Assembly (NCBI RefSeq): GCF_016755635.1
Contig: NZ_CP051500.1
Span: 558,001 to 622,000 of the forward strand
DNA length: 64,000 bases
Direction of reading: 5' to 3'
Source of the DNA: Helicobacter pylori
GTDB taxonomy: Bacteria > Campylobacterota > Campylobacteria > Campylobacterales > Helicobacteraceae
Shown here one piece after another: positions 1 through 9,021 of the stretch. A program made the translations under genes and the position numbers. A model generated the notes under the pieces. The model searched no databases, was not told where the DNA came from, and saw only the letters and a program-made list of their open reading frames with translations. How positions within the stretch are numbered: the stretch's first letter is position 1; each line of letters starts with the position of its first letter.

Positions 1-3000
1 CACCCCTTTTCTTGATGGGGCGAATCCCACTTCTAATAGCGTGGTGGGTTTTGGGAAAACTTCAGGGGCTGAATGGGGGCTAGTGGGCTATATTCAAGGC
101 GCTTTCAGGGCGAGTCAAATTGATATTACCGGCACGATTCGCTCTGGTAATGGGGCTCAAACCGGTGGGGGTGCGACTTTAGTGTTTAACGCTCAAAAGC
201 GTTTGAATATCGCTAACGCTCATTTGAATAGCGATAAAGCCGGTTTGCAAAATTCATGGATGAATTTCATTGTCAATAACGGCAACTTGAATGCAACAAA
301 CGCAAATTTTAGCAACCAAACCCCTAATGGAGGCTTTAACCTTAAAGCCAATAATATCACTTGGGATAAAGGGTCTGTGAGTGGAGGGGGGAATTTTGGC
401 GTGGATAACGCTAGTGCTAACGGGAAGGCGGTGATTAAGAATGTTAGTTTTAGCGATAACGGCACTTTGATTTATAAGGGGGGCGAAAACAGCGCCGGAA
501 ATTCCCTAACCCTAGAAAACAACACTTTCAATTCTTATAATATCAACGCCAGAGTGCAAAACCTTATTTTCAATAATAACTCGTTTAATGGCGGGAGCTA
601 TTCGTTTAACGACACTAAAAACACCATCTTTAAAGGCACAAACACGCTTATTAACAGCGATCCTTTCAGCCGTCTTCAAGGATCAATTGCTATTGACAAT
701 AATAGTATTTTTAATATTGAAAGGGATTTGACTGACAACACCACCTACACGCTTTTAAGTGGGAATAATATTAAATATAATAATGAAATTTTGGCGGACA
801 ATGCTTTTTCAAAAAATTTATGGAATTTGATCCATTATGGTGGCGAAAAAGGGACTCTATTAAGAGCGGATAACAACACTTTTTTTGTGCAATTCACCCA
901 AAGCAACGGCCAAAAATTTGTCTTTGAAGAGACTTTTAATCCGGGCTCTATCACCTATAAATATTTCACTATCCATTCTTCGCCTTTCCACACAGACGCT
1001 GATTCTAAGGATATTTGGAGTCAAGTGAGGAAGCAATTTGATTTTATTCCAGGAAAAACCCCGGTGTGCGTTGGGGTGTGCTATATCGCGCCTTATAAAA
1101 ATCAAGATCTTATCGGCTCTAGCGCTTTTGCATGGTCGCTGAATTTTGGGGCTACGGTGGTAGGGACTTTGCTTTTAGGGAGCGCTCAAGAAAAGGCCAA
1201 TAACAATGGCGGATCGATCTGGTTTGGTAAGAATAATTTGTTGTATTTGCATGGCAATTTCAATGCGACTAATATCTTTTTAACGAATAATTTTAATGTC
1301 GGCAACCCTAACGCCGGCGGTGGGGCGACGATTAGTTTTAACGCTGATGAAACCTTGAACGCTGACGGGTTGAATTACACGAATTTCCAAACCGTGGCTA
1401 TGGGCTTACAAACTAGCGCGAGCCAGCATTCTTGGGCGAATTTTAATTCCAGGCTTTCTATGGAGATTAAAAACTCTAACTTTAGGGATTTCACATGGGG
1501 AGGCTTTAGGTTCAATTCAGGGCGTATCGCTTTTGAAAACACCACTTTTAGCGGTTGGACTAATATTAACGGAGCGACTGAAAGCGGTTCGTCGTATGTG
1601 AATATGGTTGCGAATACGGATTTGATTTTCACTAATTCCATTTTAGGAGGGGGCGTTCGCTATGATTTGAAAGCTAATAACATTATTTTCAATAACACTC
1701 AAATGGTGATTGATGTGTCTAAAAATGTGAATCAGTCTTCATTGAATGGGAATGTTACTTTCAATCATTCCAGGCTTTCAGTCAAGCCCAACGCTGCTAT
1801 TAATATTGGGGATAGCCAAACCCAAACGACTTTAGAAAACGCTTCAAGCCTTTCTTTTTACAACAACAGCGTGGCGAATTTTAACGGCGCAACCGCTTTT
1901 AACGGGGTGTCTTATTTGAATTTGAACCCTAACGCTCAAGTAAGCTTCAATCAAGCAAATTTCAATAACGCTAATGTAACCTTTTATGGCATTCCTTTAT
2001 TTGGTAAAACGCCTGATTTTGGCAACTCCACACGCCTGATTAATTTCAAAGGGAATACAAATTTTAATCAAGCCACGCTCAATTTAAGGGCTAAAAATAT
2101 CCATATCAATTTCCAAGGCGCTTCCACTTTTGAAAATAACTCTACGATGAATCTAGCTGAAAGTTCCCAAGCGAGTTTTAATACGCTTAGCGTGGAAGGG
2201 GAAACGAATTTCAATCTCAATAATTCAAGCTTGTTGAATTTCAATGGTGATAGCGTTTTTAACGCTCCTGTGAGTTTTTATGCCAATAATTCTCAAATTT
2301 CTTTCACTAAATTAGCGACCTTTAATGCAGACGCTTCATTTGATTTAAGCAACAACAGCACCCTGAATTTTCAAAGCGTTCTTTTAAATGGCGCTCTAAA
2401 CCTTTTAGGCAATGGCGCTAACGCTTTATCCATTAATGCAAGCGGGAATTTCAGCTTTGGAACTCAAGGGATTTTGAATCTGTCTTATATGAATCTATTT
2501 GGGGGGGATAAAAAAACTTCCGTTTATGATGTGTTGCAAGCCCAAAATATTGATGGTTTAATGGGGAATAACGGCTATGAGAAGATCCGTTTTTATGGCA
2601 TACAGATTGAAAAGGCTGATTACTCGTTTAATAACGGCGTTCATTCGTGGAGTTTCACTAACCCGCTCAATACGACTGAAACGATTACAGAAACCTTGCA
2701 TAACAACCGCTTGAAAGTGCAGATCTCTCAAAACGGCGTTTCTAATAATACGATGTTCAATCTCGCCCCTAGCTTGTATAATTACCAAAAAAACCCTTAT
2801 GATGAAAGCTCTAATTCCTATAATCACACAAGCGACAAAGCCGGCACTTATTATTTGAGCAGCAATATCAAAGGCTTTAATCAAAACAATGAAACACCCG
2901 GGACTTATAACGCGCAAAACCAACCATTACAAGCCTTACACATTTACAATCAGGCTATCACTAAGCAAGATTTGAGTGTGATCGCCAATTTGGGTAAGGA

Positions 3001-6000
3001 GTTTTTGCCTAAAATAGCCAATCTTTTATCTTCAGGGGCTTTAGACAATCTCAATCTCAATAGCCCGAATGGTTTTGAAACTCTTTTTGGTATCTTTGAA
3101 AAGTATGGTATCACTTTAAACCAAGAAAATTGGAAGAGCTTATTAAAGATTATCAATAATTTTTCCAACACGGCTAATTATCATTTCTCTCAAGGCAATC
3201 TCGTTATAGGAGCGATCAAAGAAGGGCAAACGAACACTAATAGCGTGGTGTGGTTTGGAGGCGATGGCTATAAAGAGCCATGCGCGGTTGGGGATAACAC
3301 TTGCCAGATGTTTAGGCAGACTAATTTAGGGCAATTGCTTTATTCTAGCGTGCCTTATTTAGGCTACATTAACGCTAATTTTAAGGCTAAAAACATTTAC
3401 ATTACCGGAACCATCGGCAGTGGGAACGCTTGGGGGAGCGGAGGGAGCGCGAATGTGTCTTTTGAAAGCGCGACGAATTTAGTGCTCAATCAAGCCAATA
3501 TTGACGCTCAAGGGACCGATAAAATCTTTTCTTATCTAGGGAAAGAGGGCATTGAAAAGCTTTTTGGAGAAAAAGGTTTAGCGAATGTGCTTTCTAATAT
3601 TGTTTATGAAGAAAGCTTGAATGATAACGCTATCCCTAAAGATTTAGCCAACATGATCCCTAAAGATTTTGGATCTAAGACTTTAAGCTCTTTGTTTAGC
3701 CCTACTGAAGTGAATAATCTCTTAGGCGTGAGCGCTTTTAAAAACGCGATCATGGAAATTTTAAATTCTAAAACGGTGGGCGATGTTTTTGGTGAAAACG
3801 GGCTTTTAAACGCGCTAGATCCTATAAAAAGAAAAGAAATCAATCAAATGCTTTTAGAGCAAATCCAAGCCCATTCTTCAGGGTTTGAAAAGTTCATCGT
3901 TAAAACTTTAGGGATTGAAAATGTAGAGAATTTCATCAATAACTGGTATGGCAAACAAAGTTTGAGTTCTTTTGCCAATAATTTTGTGCCTGGAGGCTTG
4001 AATCAAGCCCTTGATCAAATAGGTTCTAGCGCTGATGCCAAAGACTTACAGAGTTTCTTGGATAAAACGACTTTTGGGGATATTCTCAATCAAATGATTG
4101 AACAAGCCCCCTTAATCAATAAGCTCATTTCTTGGCTAGGCCCGCAGGATTTGAGCGTTTTAGTCAATATCGCTTTAAATAGCATCACTAACCCCAGTAA
4201 GGAATTATTGGGCGCGATTTCTGGAATGGGTCAAAAAGTGCTGAACGATTTATTAGGCGAAGGCGTAGTGAATAAAATCATGAGCAATCAAGTCCTAGGG
4301 CAAATGATCAATAAAATCATCGCTGATAAGGGATTTGGAGGCGTTTATCATCAAGGTTTAGGCTCCATACTGCCTCAATCTTTACAAGATGAATTGAAGA
4401 AATTGGGCATGGGCTCTTTACTCAAACCTAAAGGTTTGCACAATCTCTGGCAAAAAGGGAATTTCAATTTCGTGGCTAAAAACCATGTGTTTGTGAATAA
4501 CAGCTCGTTTAGTAACGCCACAGGGGGGGAATTGAATTTTGTGGCGGGCAAGTCCATTATCTTTAATGGGAAAAACACGATTAATTTCACGCAATATCAG
4601 GGCAGGCTTTCTTTTGTTTCTCAAGATTTTTCTAATATTTCATTAGATACCTTAAACGCTACCAATGGTTTAATTCTTAATGCGCCACGAAACGATATTA
4701 GCGTTCAAAAAGGTCAAATTTGCGTGAATGTTTTAGATTGCATGGGCGAGAAAAAAGCTAATCTTTCAAACGCAAGCGCTCCAACTAATGAAACGCTAGA
4801 AGTGAATGCGAATAATTTCGCTTTCTTAGGAACAATTAAAGCGAATGGATTAGTGGATTTTTCAAAAGTCTTGCAAAATACCACGATTGGGACTTTGGAT
4901 TTAGGGCCAAATGCTACTTTTAAAGCGAATAATTTGATCGTGAATAACGCTTTTAACAACAATTCTAATTATAGGGCTGACATTAGCGGTAATCTCAATG
5001 TGGTTAAAGGAGCGGCTCTCAGCACGAATGAAAATGGTTTGAATGTGGGGGGGAATTTGAAGAGTGAAGGGTCATTAATCTTTAATCTTAACAATAAAAC
5101 CAATCAAACGATTATTAATGTGGCTGGCAATTCTACGATCATGTCTTATAACAATCAAGCTTTAATCCATTTTAATACTCAACTCAAGCAAGGCGCTTAC
5201 ACGCTTATAGACGCTAAACGCATGGTTTATGGCTATGATAATCAAATCATTCTTGGAGGGAGCTTGAGCGATTACCTCAAGCTTTACACCCTCATTGATT
5301 TTAACGGCAAACGCATGCAATTAAAGGGCGATTCACTAAGCTATGACAACCAACCGGTCAATATTAAAGATGGGGGTCTTGTGGTGAGCTTTAAGGACAA
5401 TCAAGGGCAAATGGTGTATTCATCTATCCTTTATGATAAAGTTCAAGTTAGCGTCTCTGATAAGACCATGGATATTCATGCCCCTAGTTTGGAATACTAT
5501 ATCCAGCGTATTCAAGGCAGCACTGGTTTGAATGCGATCAAATCTGCGGGCAATAATTCCATTCTGTGGCTGAATGAGCTTTTTGTGGCTAAGGGGGGTA
5601 ATCCCTTGTTCGCTCCTTATTATTTGCAAGACAATCCTACTGAACACATTGTTACTTTAATGAAAGATATTACCAGCGCTTTAGGCATGCTTTCTAAACC
5701 CAATCTTAAAAACAATTCCACCGATGCTTTACAGCTCAACACTTACACGCAACAAATGAGCCGTTTAGCCAAGCTTTCTAATTTCGCTTCCTTTGATTCA
5801 ACGGATTTTAGCGAACGCTTGAGCAGTCTTAAAAACCAAAGATTTGCTGATGCGATCCCTAATGCGATGGATGTGATTTTAAAATACTCTCAAAGGGATA
5901 AATTAAAAAACAACCTTTGGGCGACCGGCGTTGGGGGCGTGAGCTTTGTGGAAAATGGCACAGGAACGCTCTATGGTGTCAATGTGGGCTATGACAGATT

Positions 6001-6724
6001 CATTAAGGGTGTGATTGTTGGAGGGTATGCGGCTTATGGGTATAGCGGGTTTTATGAACGCATCACTAATTCTAAATCCGATAATGTGGATGTGGGCTTG
6101 TATGCGAGGGCTTTCATTAAAAAGAGCGAGCTGACTTTTAGCGTCAATGAAACTTGGGGGGCTAATAAAACCCAAATCAGCTCCAACGACACTCTGCTTT
6201 CTATGATCAATCAGTCTTATAAATACAGCACATGGACGACGAACGCAAAAGTCAATTACGGGTATGATTTCATGTTTAAAAACAAAAGCATCATTTTAAA
6301 ACCTCAAATTGGTTTAAGGTATTACTATATCGGTATGACCGGTTTAGAAGGGGTAATGAATAATACGATCTATAATCAGTTTAAAGCGAACGCCGATCCG
6401 TCTAAAAAATCCGTTTTAACGATTGATCTTGCTTTGGAGAACCGCCATTATTTCAACACAAACTCTTATTTTTATGCGATTGGCGGCGTTGGTAGGGATT
6501 TGCTTGTGAGGTCTATGGGGGATAAATTGGTGCGTTTCATTGGTAACAACACTTTGAGTTACAGAAAAGGTGAGCTTTATAACACCTTTGCGAGCATCAC
6601 TACAGGCGGGGAAGTGAGGTTGTTTAAAAGCTTTTATGCGAATGCTGGGGTGGGGGCTAGGTTTGGATTGGACTACAAAATGATCAATATCACCGGAAAC
6701 ATTGGAATGCGTTTAGCGTTTTAA
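1..6724 (+). CDS. faaA: VacA-like autotransporter FaaA, 5' end outside window
   Basis: Large type V autotransporter related to VacA; in H. pylori this paralogue (FaaA) is reported to localise to the flagellar sheath. The frame is open from base 2, with no signal peptide in view, so the N-terminus lies off the left edge; about 2240 codons are visible. The passenger is rich in Asn/Gly/Phe beta-helix repeats. A module with the core ITGTI-SGN followed by GG-A--F recurs near nt 120-200, 1260-1350 and 3390-3470. Cys pairs sit at nt about 1067/1079, 3281/3302 and 4721/4739. From about nt 5900 to the end lies a C-terminal beta-barrel ending in NIGMRLAF, with the terminal Phe typical of outer-membrane barrels. 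A GC hairpin follows the stop. Assignment to faaA rather than another VacA-like paralogue rests on the neighbourhood (close to ligA). Confidence 0.9.
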   Translation, partial: TPFLDGANPTSNSVVGFGKTSGAEWGLVGYIQGAFRASQIDITGTIRSGNGAQTGGGATLVFNAQKRLNIANAHLNSDKAGLQNSWMNFIVNNGNLNATNANFSNQTPNGGFNLKANNITWDKGSVSGGGNFGVDNASANGKAVIKNVSFSDNGTLIYKGGENSAGNSLTLENNTFNSYNINARVQNLIFNNNSFNGGSYSFNDTKNTIFKGTNTLINSDPFSRLQGSIAIDNNSIFNIERDLTDNTTYTLLSGNNIKYNNEILADNAFSKNLWNLIHYGGEKGTLLRADNNTFFVQFTQSNGQKFVFEETFNPGSITYKYFTIHSSPFHTDADSKDIWSQVRKQFDFIPGKTPVCVGVCYIAPYKNQDLIGSSAFAWSLNFGATVVGTLLLGSAQEKANNNGGSIWFGKNNLLYLHGNFNATNIFLTNNFNVGNPNAGGGATISFNADETLNADGLNYTNFQTVAMGLQTSASQHSWANFNSRLSMEIKNSNFRDFTWGGFRFNSGRIAFENTTFSGWTNINGATESGSSYVNMVANTDLIFTNSILGGGVRYDLKANNIIFNNTQMVIDVSKNVNQSSLNGNVTFNHSRLSVKPNAAINIGDSQTQTTLENASSLSFYNNSVANFNGATAFNGVSYLNLNPNAQVSFNQANFNNANVTFYGIPLFGKTPDFGNSTRLINFKGNTNFNQATLNLRAKNIHINFQGASTFENNSTMNLAESSQASFNTLSVEGETNFNLNNSSLLNFNGDSVFNAPVSFYANNSQISFTKLATFNADASFDLSNNSTLNFQSVLLNGALNLLGNGANALSINASGNFSFGTQGILNLSYMNLFGGDKKTSVYDVLQAQNIDGLMGNNGYEKIRFYGIQIEKADYSFNNGVHSWSFTNPLNTTETITETLHNNRLKVQISQNGVSNNTMFNLAPSLYNYQKNPYDESSNSYNHTSDKAGTYYLSSNIKGFNQNNETPGTYNAQNQPLQALHIYNQAITKQDLSVIANLGKEFLPKIANLLSSGALDNLNLNSPNGFETLFGIFEKYGITLNQENWKSLLKIINNFSNTANYHFSQGNLVIGAIKEGQTNTNSVVWFGGDGYKEPCAVGDNTCQMFRQTNLGQLLYSSVPYLGYINANFKAKNIYITGTIGSGNAWGSGGSANVSFESATNLVLNQANIDAQGTDKIFSYLGKEGIEKLFGEKGLANVLSNIVYEESLNDNAIPKDLANMIPKDFGSKTLSSLFSPTEVNNLLGVSAFKNAIMEILNSKTVGDVFGENGLLNALDPIKRKEINQMLLEQIQAHSSGFEKFIVKTLGIENVENFINNWYGKQSLSSFANNFVPGGLNQALDQIGSSADAKDLQSFLDKTTFGDILNQMIEQAPLINKLISWLGPQDLSVLVNIALNSITNPSKELLGAISGMGQKVLNDLLGEGVVNKIMSNQVLGQMINKIIADKGFGGVYHQGLGSILPQSLQDELKKLGMGSLLKPKGLHNLWQKGNFNFVAKNHVFVNNSSFSNATGGELNFVAGKSIIFNGKNTINFTQYQGRLSFVSQDFSNISLDTLNATNGLILNAPRNDISVQKGQICVNVLDCMGEKKANLSNASAPTNETLEVNANNFAFLGTIKANGLVDFSKVLQNTTIGTLDLGPNATFKANNLIVNNAFNNNSNYRADISGNLNVVKGAALSTNENGLNVGGNLKSEGSLIFNLNNKTNQTIINVAGNSTIMSYNNQALIHFNTQLKQGAYTLIDAKRMVYGYDNQIILGGSLSDYLKLYTLIDFNGKRMQLKGDSLSYDNQPVNIKDGGLVVSFKDNQGQMVYSSILYDKVQVSVSDKTMDIHAPSLEYYIQRIQGSTGLNAIKSAGNNSILWLNELFVAKGGNPLFAPYYLQDNPTEHIVTLMKDITSALGMLSKPNLKNNSTDALQLNTYTQQMSRLAKLSNFASFDSTDFSERLSSLKNQRFADAIPNAMDVILKYSQRDKLKNNLWATGVGGVSFVENGTGTLYGVNVGYDRFIKGVIVGGYAAYGYSGFYERITNSKSDNVDVGLYARAFIKKSELTFSVNETWGANKTQISSNDTLLSMINQSYKYSTWTTNAKVNYGYDFMFKNKSIILKPQIGLRYYYIGMTGLEGVMNNTIYNQFKANADPSKKSVLTIDLALENRHYFNTNSYFYAIGGVGRDLLVRSMGDKLVRFIGNNTLSYRKGELYNTFASITTGGEVRLFKSFYANAGVGARFGLDYKMINITGNIGMRLAF

Positions 6725-6748
6725 AAGGTGGGGGCTTACCCCTTTTTT
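6725..6748 (+). terminator. Putative terminator of faaA
   Basis: Directly after the faaA stop, an A/G-rich arm (aaaagg, gggg) faces cccc and a run of six T. GGGG/CCCC or AAAAGG/CCTTTT pairing are alternative short stems. It sits between convergent genes, so it could also serve the exporter operon arriving from the right. No folding energy was calculated. Confidence 0.45.
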
Positions 6749-6786
6749 GAGCCATTAAATAATTGATAAATGGTGGGACTAAGGGT

Positions 6787-7542
6787 TTAACGCATGCGTT
6801 CTCTTGGTATTAACAGCATGCGATTAGCGCTTAGTAAAAAGAGGGTAATGCCACAAACAATAAAAAGTGTTGAAGTTATCAGTATTAGTATAGGGTCAAT
6901 TCCTTGAAAGGACTTTAGTAAAAGTTGGTTAAGTTGGTAAAAAACAGAAGTTTTGATAAATAACTGACCAATACTAGGTAGATAGTCTAGAGAAACAAAT
7001 ACATTACAAGACATTACTGCGTATAGATTGATAATGTTGGCAAATCCTAAGATACTTTGTTCATTTTGAAAGATTTTAGCGACAAAAATGGCTAAACAAA
7101 AGCAAAATAATGAGCTTGAAAAAATGCTAATAAATCCAAAAATGAGCGTTTTAAAATTAAGGAGATCAAAAATGTTGAGTGTATAAAAAGAGATTCCGAT
7201 AAAGGTAAACGCATATATGATCACAATTATTAGTCTTGAAACAATTAGTGCTATAGTGACTTGTTTTAAAGTTGCTGGCGATAGTATATAAAACAAGAAT
7301 ACATTATGTGATCTAGAGCTTGCTATAGCCTGTGTGAGACCAAAAATTGCACTAGAGATAATAAGCAGTCCCATTAGACCTATGATGCTATTAAAATAAA
7401 AAACCTCAGTGGTATTTTTTGAAAAAACAAAAATCAGTAATAGGAGCATTAAAATAGGATAAATAAAAGTCCAAAATAGCGCACTTGTATTAGTGAGATA
7501 AGATTTGATTTCAAGTTTTAGGATAGATAGAATTGCTCCCAC
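6787..7542 (-). CDS. ABC-2 type transporter permease
   Basis: Hydrophobic 251-residue protein with about six predicted membrane segments (near residues 18-40, 53-75, 90-120, 132-158, 168-190 and 222-243), the layout of an ABC-2 export permease. It uses a GTG start at 7542 that overlaps the stop codon of the upstream ATPase gene (TAGTG), so the two are translationally coupled and form one exporter. The substrate is unknown; small ABC-2 pairs of this size export lipids, peptides or drugs. The pair looks more A+T-rich and Ile/Leu(TTA)-rich than its flanks by eye, which could mean acquisition, but this was not counted. It is convergent with faaA. Confidence 0.8.
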   Translation of the reverse strand: MGAILSILKLEIKSYLTNTSALFWTFIYPILMLLLLIFVFSKNTTEVFYFNSIIGLMGLLIISSAIFGLTQAIASSRSHNVFLFYILSPATLKQVTIALIVSRLIIVIIYAFTFIGISFYTLNIFDLLNFKTLIFGFISIFSSSLFCFCLAIFVAKIFQNEQSILGFANIINLYAVMSCNVFVSLDYLPSIGQLFIKTSVFYQLNQLLLKSFQGIDPILILITSTLFIVCGITLFLLSANRMLLIPRERMR

Positions 7543-8243
7543 TAAATATCCTTTAGTAATGCTAATAAGTCTTTTGTGGTTGGTTTTTCTTTAAAGTTAA
7601 AAGTTTTAGCTACAGATTTTAATATAGAATTTAAAGGTTTGTATTGAGCAATGTTGCCATTCTTAAGGAATAAGACCCATTCGCAACTATCTAAGACAAT
7701 AGGATCATGAGTGGCGATGATACTTGTAAGTTGTTGGGTGTTGCGCAAGCTTATGAGATTTGATAGTCTTATAAGAGCGTTTTGCTCTAAACTGGTTTCT
7801 GGTTCATCCATGATAACTAATTGTGGATGATGGCTAAGAGCTAAGTCAATTTTCAATCGTTGCTTTTGTCCATCACTTAATGATTCGTAAGTTTTATTTA
7901 AAAGTTTTTTATCAAATAGATTTGGAGTGCAGTTTTTGTGAAAAAATTGATAGAATTTAAAAAGGTCGTTTGCGTTTAATCCAGGTGGGTAGTTGAATAG
8001 GTTAGAGACAACTCCCAATTGCTTGCGTTGTGGAATAATATTGTTGTGGTATGGGATGTTGTTATTTTGTGCTTTGACATTGTAGTCTTCTCTAATGCCT
8101 AGAATAGTGTTGATAAGCGTTGATTTTCCAGCACCATTTGTGCCAATAATGGCTGTACTAGTATGACTTTTAAATGAAAAATCTTGTATATTTAAAGCGT
8201 TTTTAAACATGGTTTTTGGGTGTATGCTGATGTTAGAAATCAT
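7542..8243 (-). CDS. ABC transporter ATP-binding protein
   Basis: 233-residue nucleotide-binding subunit of the exporter whose permease is encoded immediately downstream. Walker A GTNGAGKST is at residues 34-42, the signature LSDGQ at 122-126, Walker B LVIMDEP at 142-148 with catalytic Glu147, and the switch histidine lies in ATHD near residue 179. The N-terminal strand region is short compared with many ABC ATPases. It is the first gene of the two-gene unit, with an ATG preceded by a purine-rich AAGGGGAT Shine-Dalgarno. The cargo cannot be read from sequence. Family assignment is secure; the role is inference. Confidence 0.9.
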   Translation of the reverse strand: MISNISIHPKTMFKNALNIQDFSFKSHTSTAIIGTNGAGKSTLINTILGIREDYNVKAQNNNIPYHNNIIPQRKQLGVVSNLFNYPPGLNANDLFKFYQFFHKNCTPNLFDKKLLNKTYESLSDGQKQRLKIDLALSHHPQLVIMDEPETSLEQNALIRLSNLISLRNTQQLTSIIATHDPIVLDSCEWVLFLKNGNIAQYKPLNSILKSVAKTFNFKEKPTTKDLLALLKDI

Positions 8244-8535
8244 AAAATCCCCTTATTAGAAATGACTTAAATCCCATTTAAGGTTATTATATTCAAATGA
8301 TGGTTTTATTTAGTGCAGTGTTACTAAAAAATTAACTGATCTCTATTAAAACGAGCCAAAAGCGTTACTGATAGATACGCTCTAAGCGAGTGAAACGATT
8401 TTAAAAAGCGTTCCAACTCCAAAAAATAGACAAAGCCACGGCTTTAAATAAGAAAGACCCTAAAAGAGAAACGGAGCTTTTGATTTTCCATTCTCAAAAC
8501 CCTAAATACCCTCTCATTTTTTGTCCGTTATTGGC
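8244..8535. other. Intergenic region with possible gene remnant
   Basis: This 292-bp gap separates the exporter operon from the small RHH-like gene; both are on the minus strand. On the plus strand, 8405-8557 stays open for 50 codons without a usable start (reads ...KKDPKRETELLIFHSQNPKY...) and runs antisense into the 3' end of the next gene. Upstream of it another frame reads AKSVTDRYALSE before a stop. This pattern suggests a decayed gene, but I do not recognise the family and chance is not excluded. Confidence 0.3.
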
Positions 8536-8868
8536 TTATGGGTGTTTTAGCATATAAAATTCCAACGCTTTTTCAAAGAGAAGCGAGCGATTAGGAAAAC
8601 CTTTCTCTTTCATGTATTCATCCACTTTAGCCATAAAACTAGGCGAAAGTAAAACGCTGTGATTGATTCTTCGCTCTTTACTTGTTTTTTCTTCGTATTC
8701 TATCTCTTCTATTTCGGCTAACAAACTGGGTGAGAGCGAAATGTTAAAACTGCTCTTTCGTTCACTGCTCACTTTTATTTCTGCTTCTAATTCGGCTAAT
8801 TCGGTTAGCAACCTTTTGCGTTTGGCTTGTAAAGCCTGAATGGTTGTGTGCGCTTTATGGTGTTCCAT
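8536..8868 (-). CDS. Small protein with ribbon-helix-helix-like C-terminus
   Basis: 110-residue protein I cannot name (position of HP0614 in 26695). Residues about 10-33 are a Leu/Glu/Lys-rich coiled coil. Residues 63-108 look like a ribbon-helix-helix fold: a short strand (NHSVLLS), a helix (PSFMAKVDEYMKEKG), then a second helix (NRSLLFEKALEFYML). Residues 34-55 (SSERKSSFNISLSPSLLAEI) repeat the first half of that unit, giving a partial internal duplication. RHH proteins are DNA-binding antitoxins, plasmid-copy repressors or relaxosome factors. No toxin gene is adjacent, although the neighbouring 8405-8557 stretch may be a remnant. The ATG is preceded by AAGGAGCAAT, a strong Shine-Dalgarno. 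Confidence 0.7.
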   Translation of the reverse strand: MEHHKAHTTIQALQAKRKRLLTELAELEAEIKVSSERKSSFNISLSPSLLAEIEEIEYEEKTSKERRINHSVLLSPSFMAKVDEYMKEKGFPNRSLLFEKALEFYMLKHP

Positions 8869-9021
8869 TATTGCTCCTTAAAACATCTTTATTGTTCGCA
8901 TTCTACTATAAAATAGGATTTTGTGAGTAAATTCATTAAGAATGAAAATTGGAATTTTTCTTTAGAATTTAACCGAGTGTTAAACATCAAATTTTAAAAC
9001 AAACTATAAAAGAGTTTAATT

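Noticed and set aside
8405..8557. Annotating the 50-codon frame as a gene
   Set aside because: No start codon or Shine-Dalgarno, and it overlaps the 3' end of the RHH-like gene in antisense; kept only as a possible remnant.
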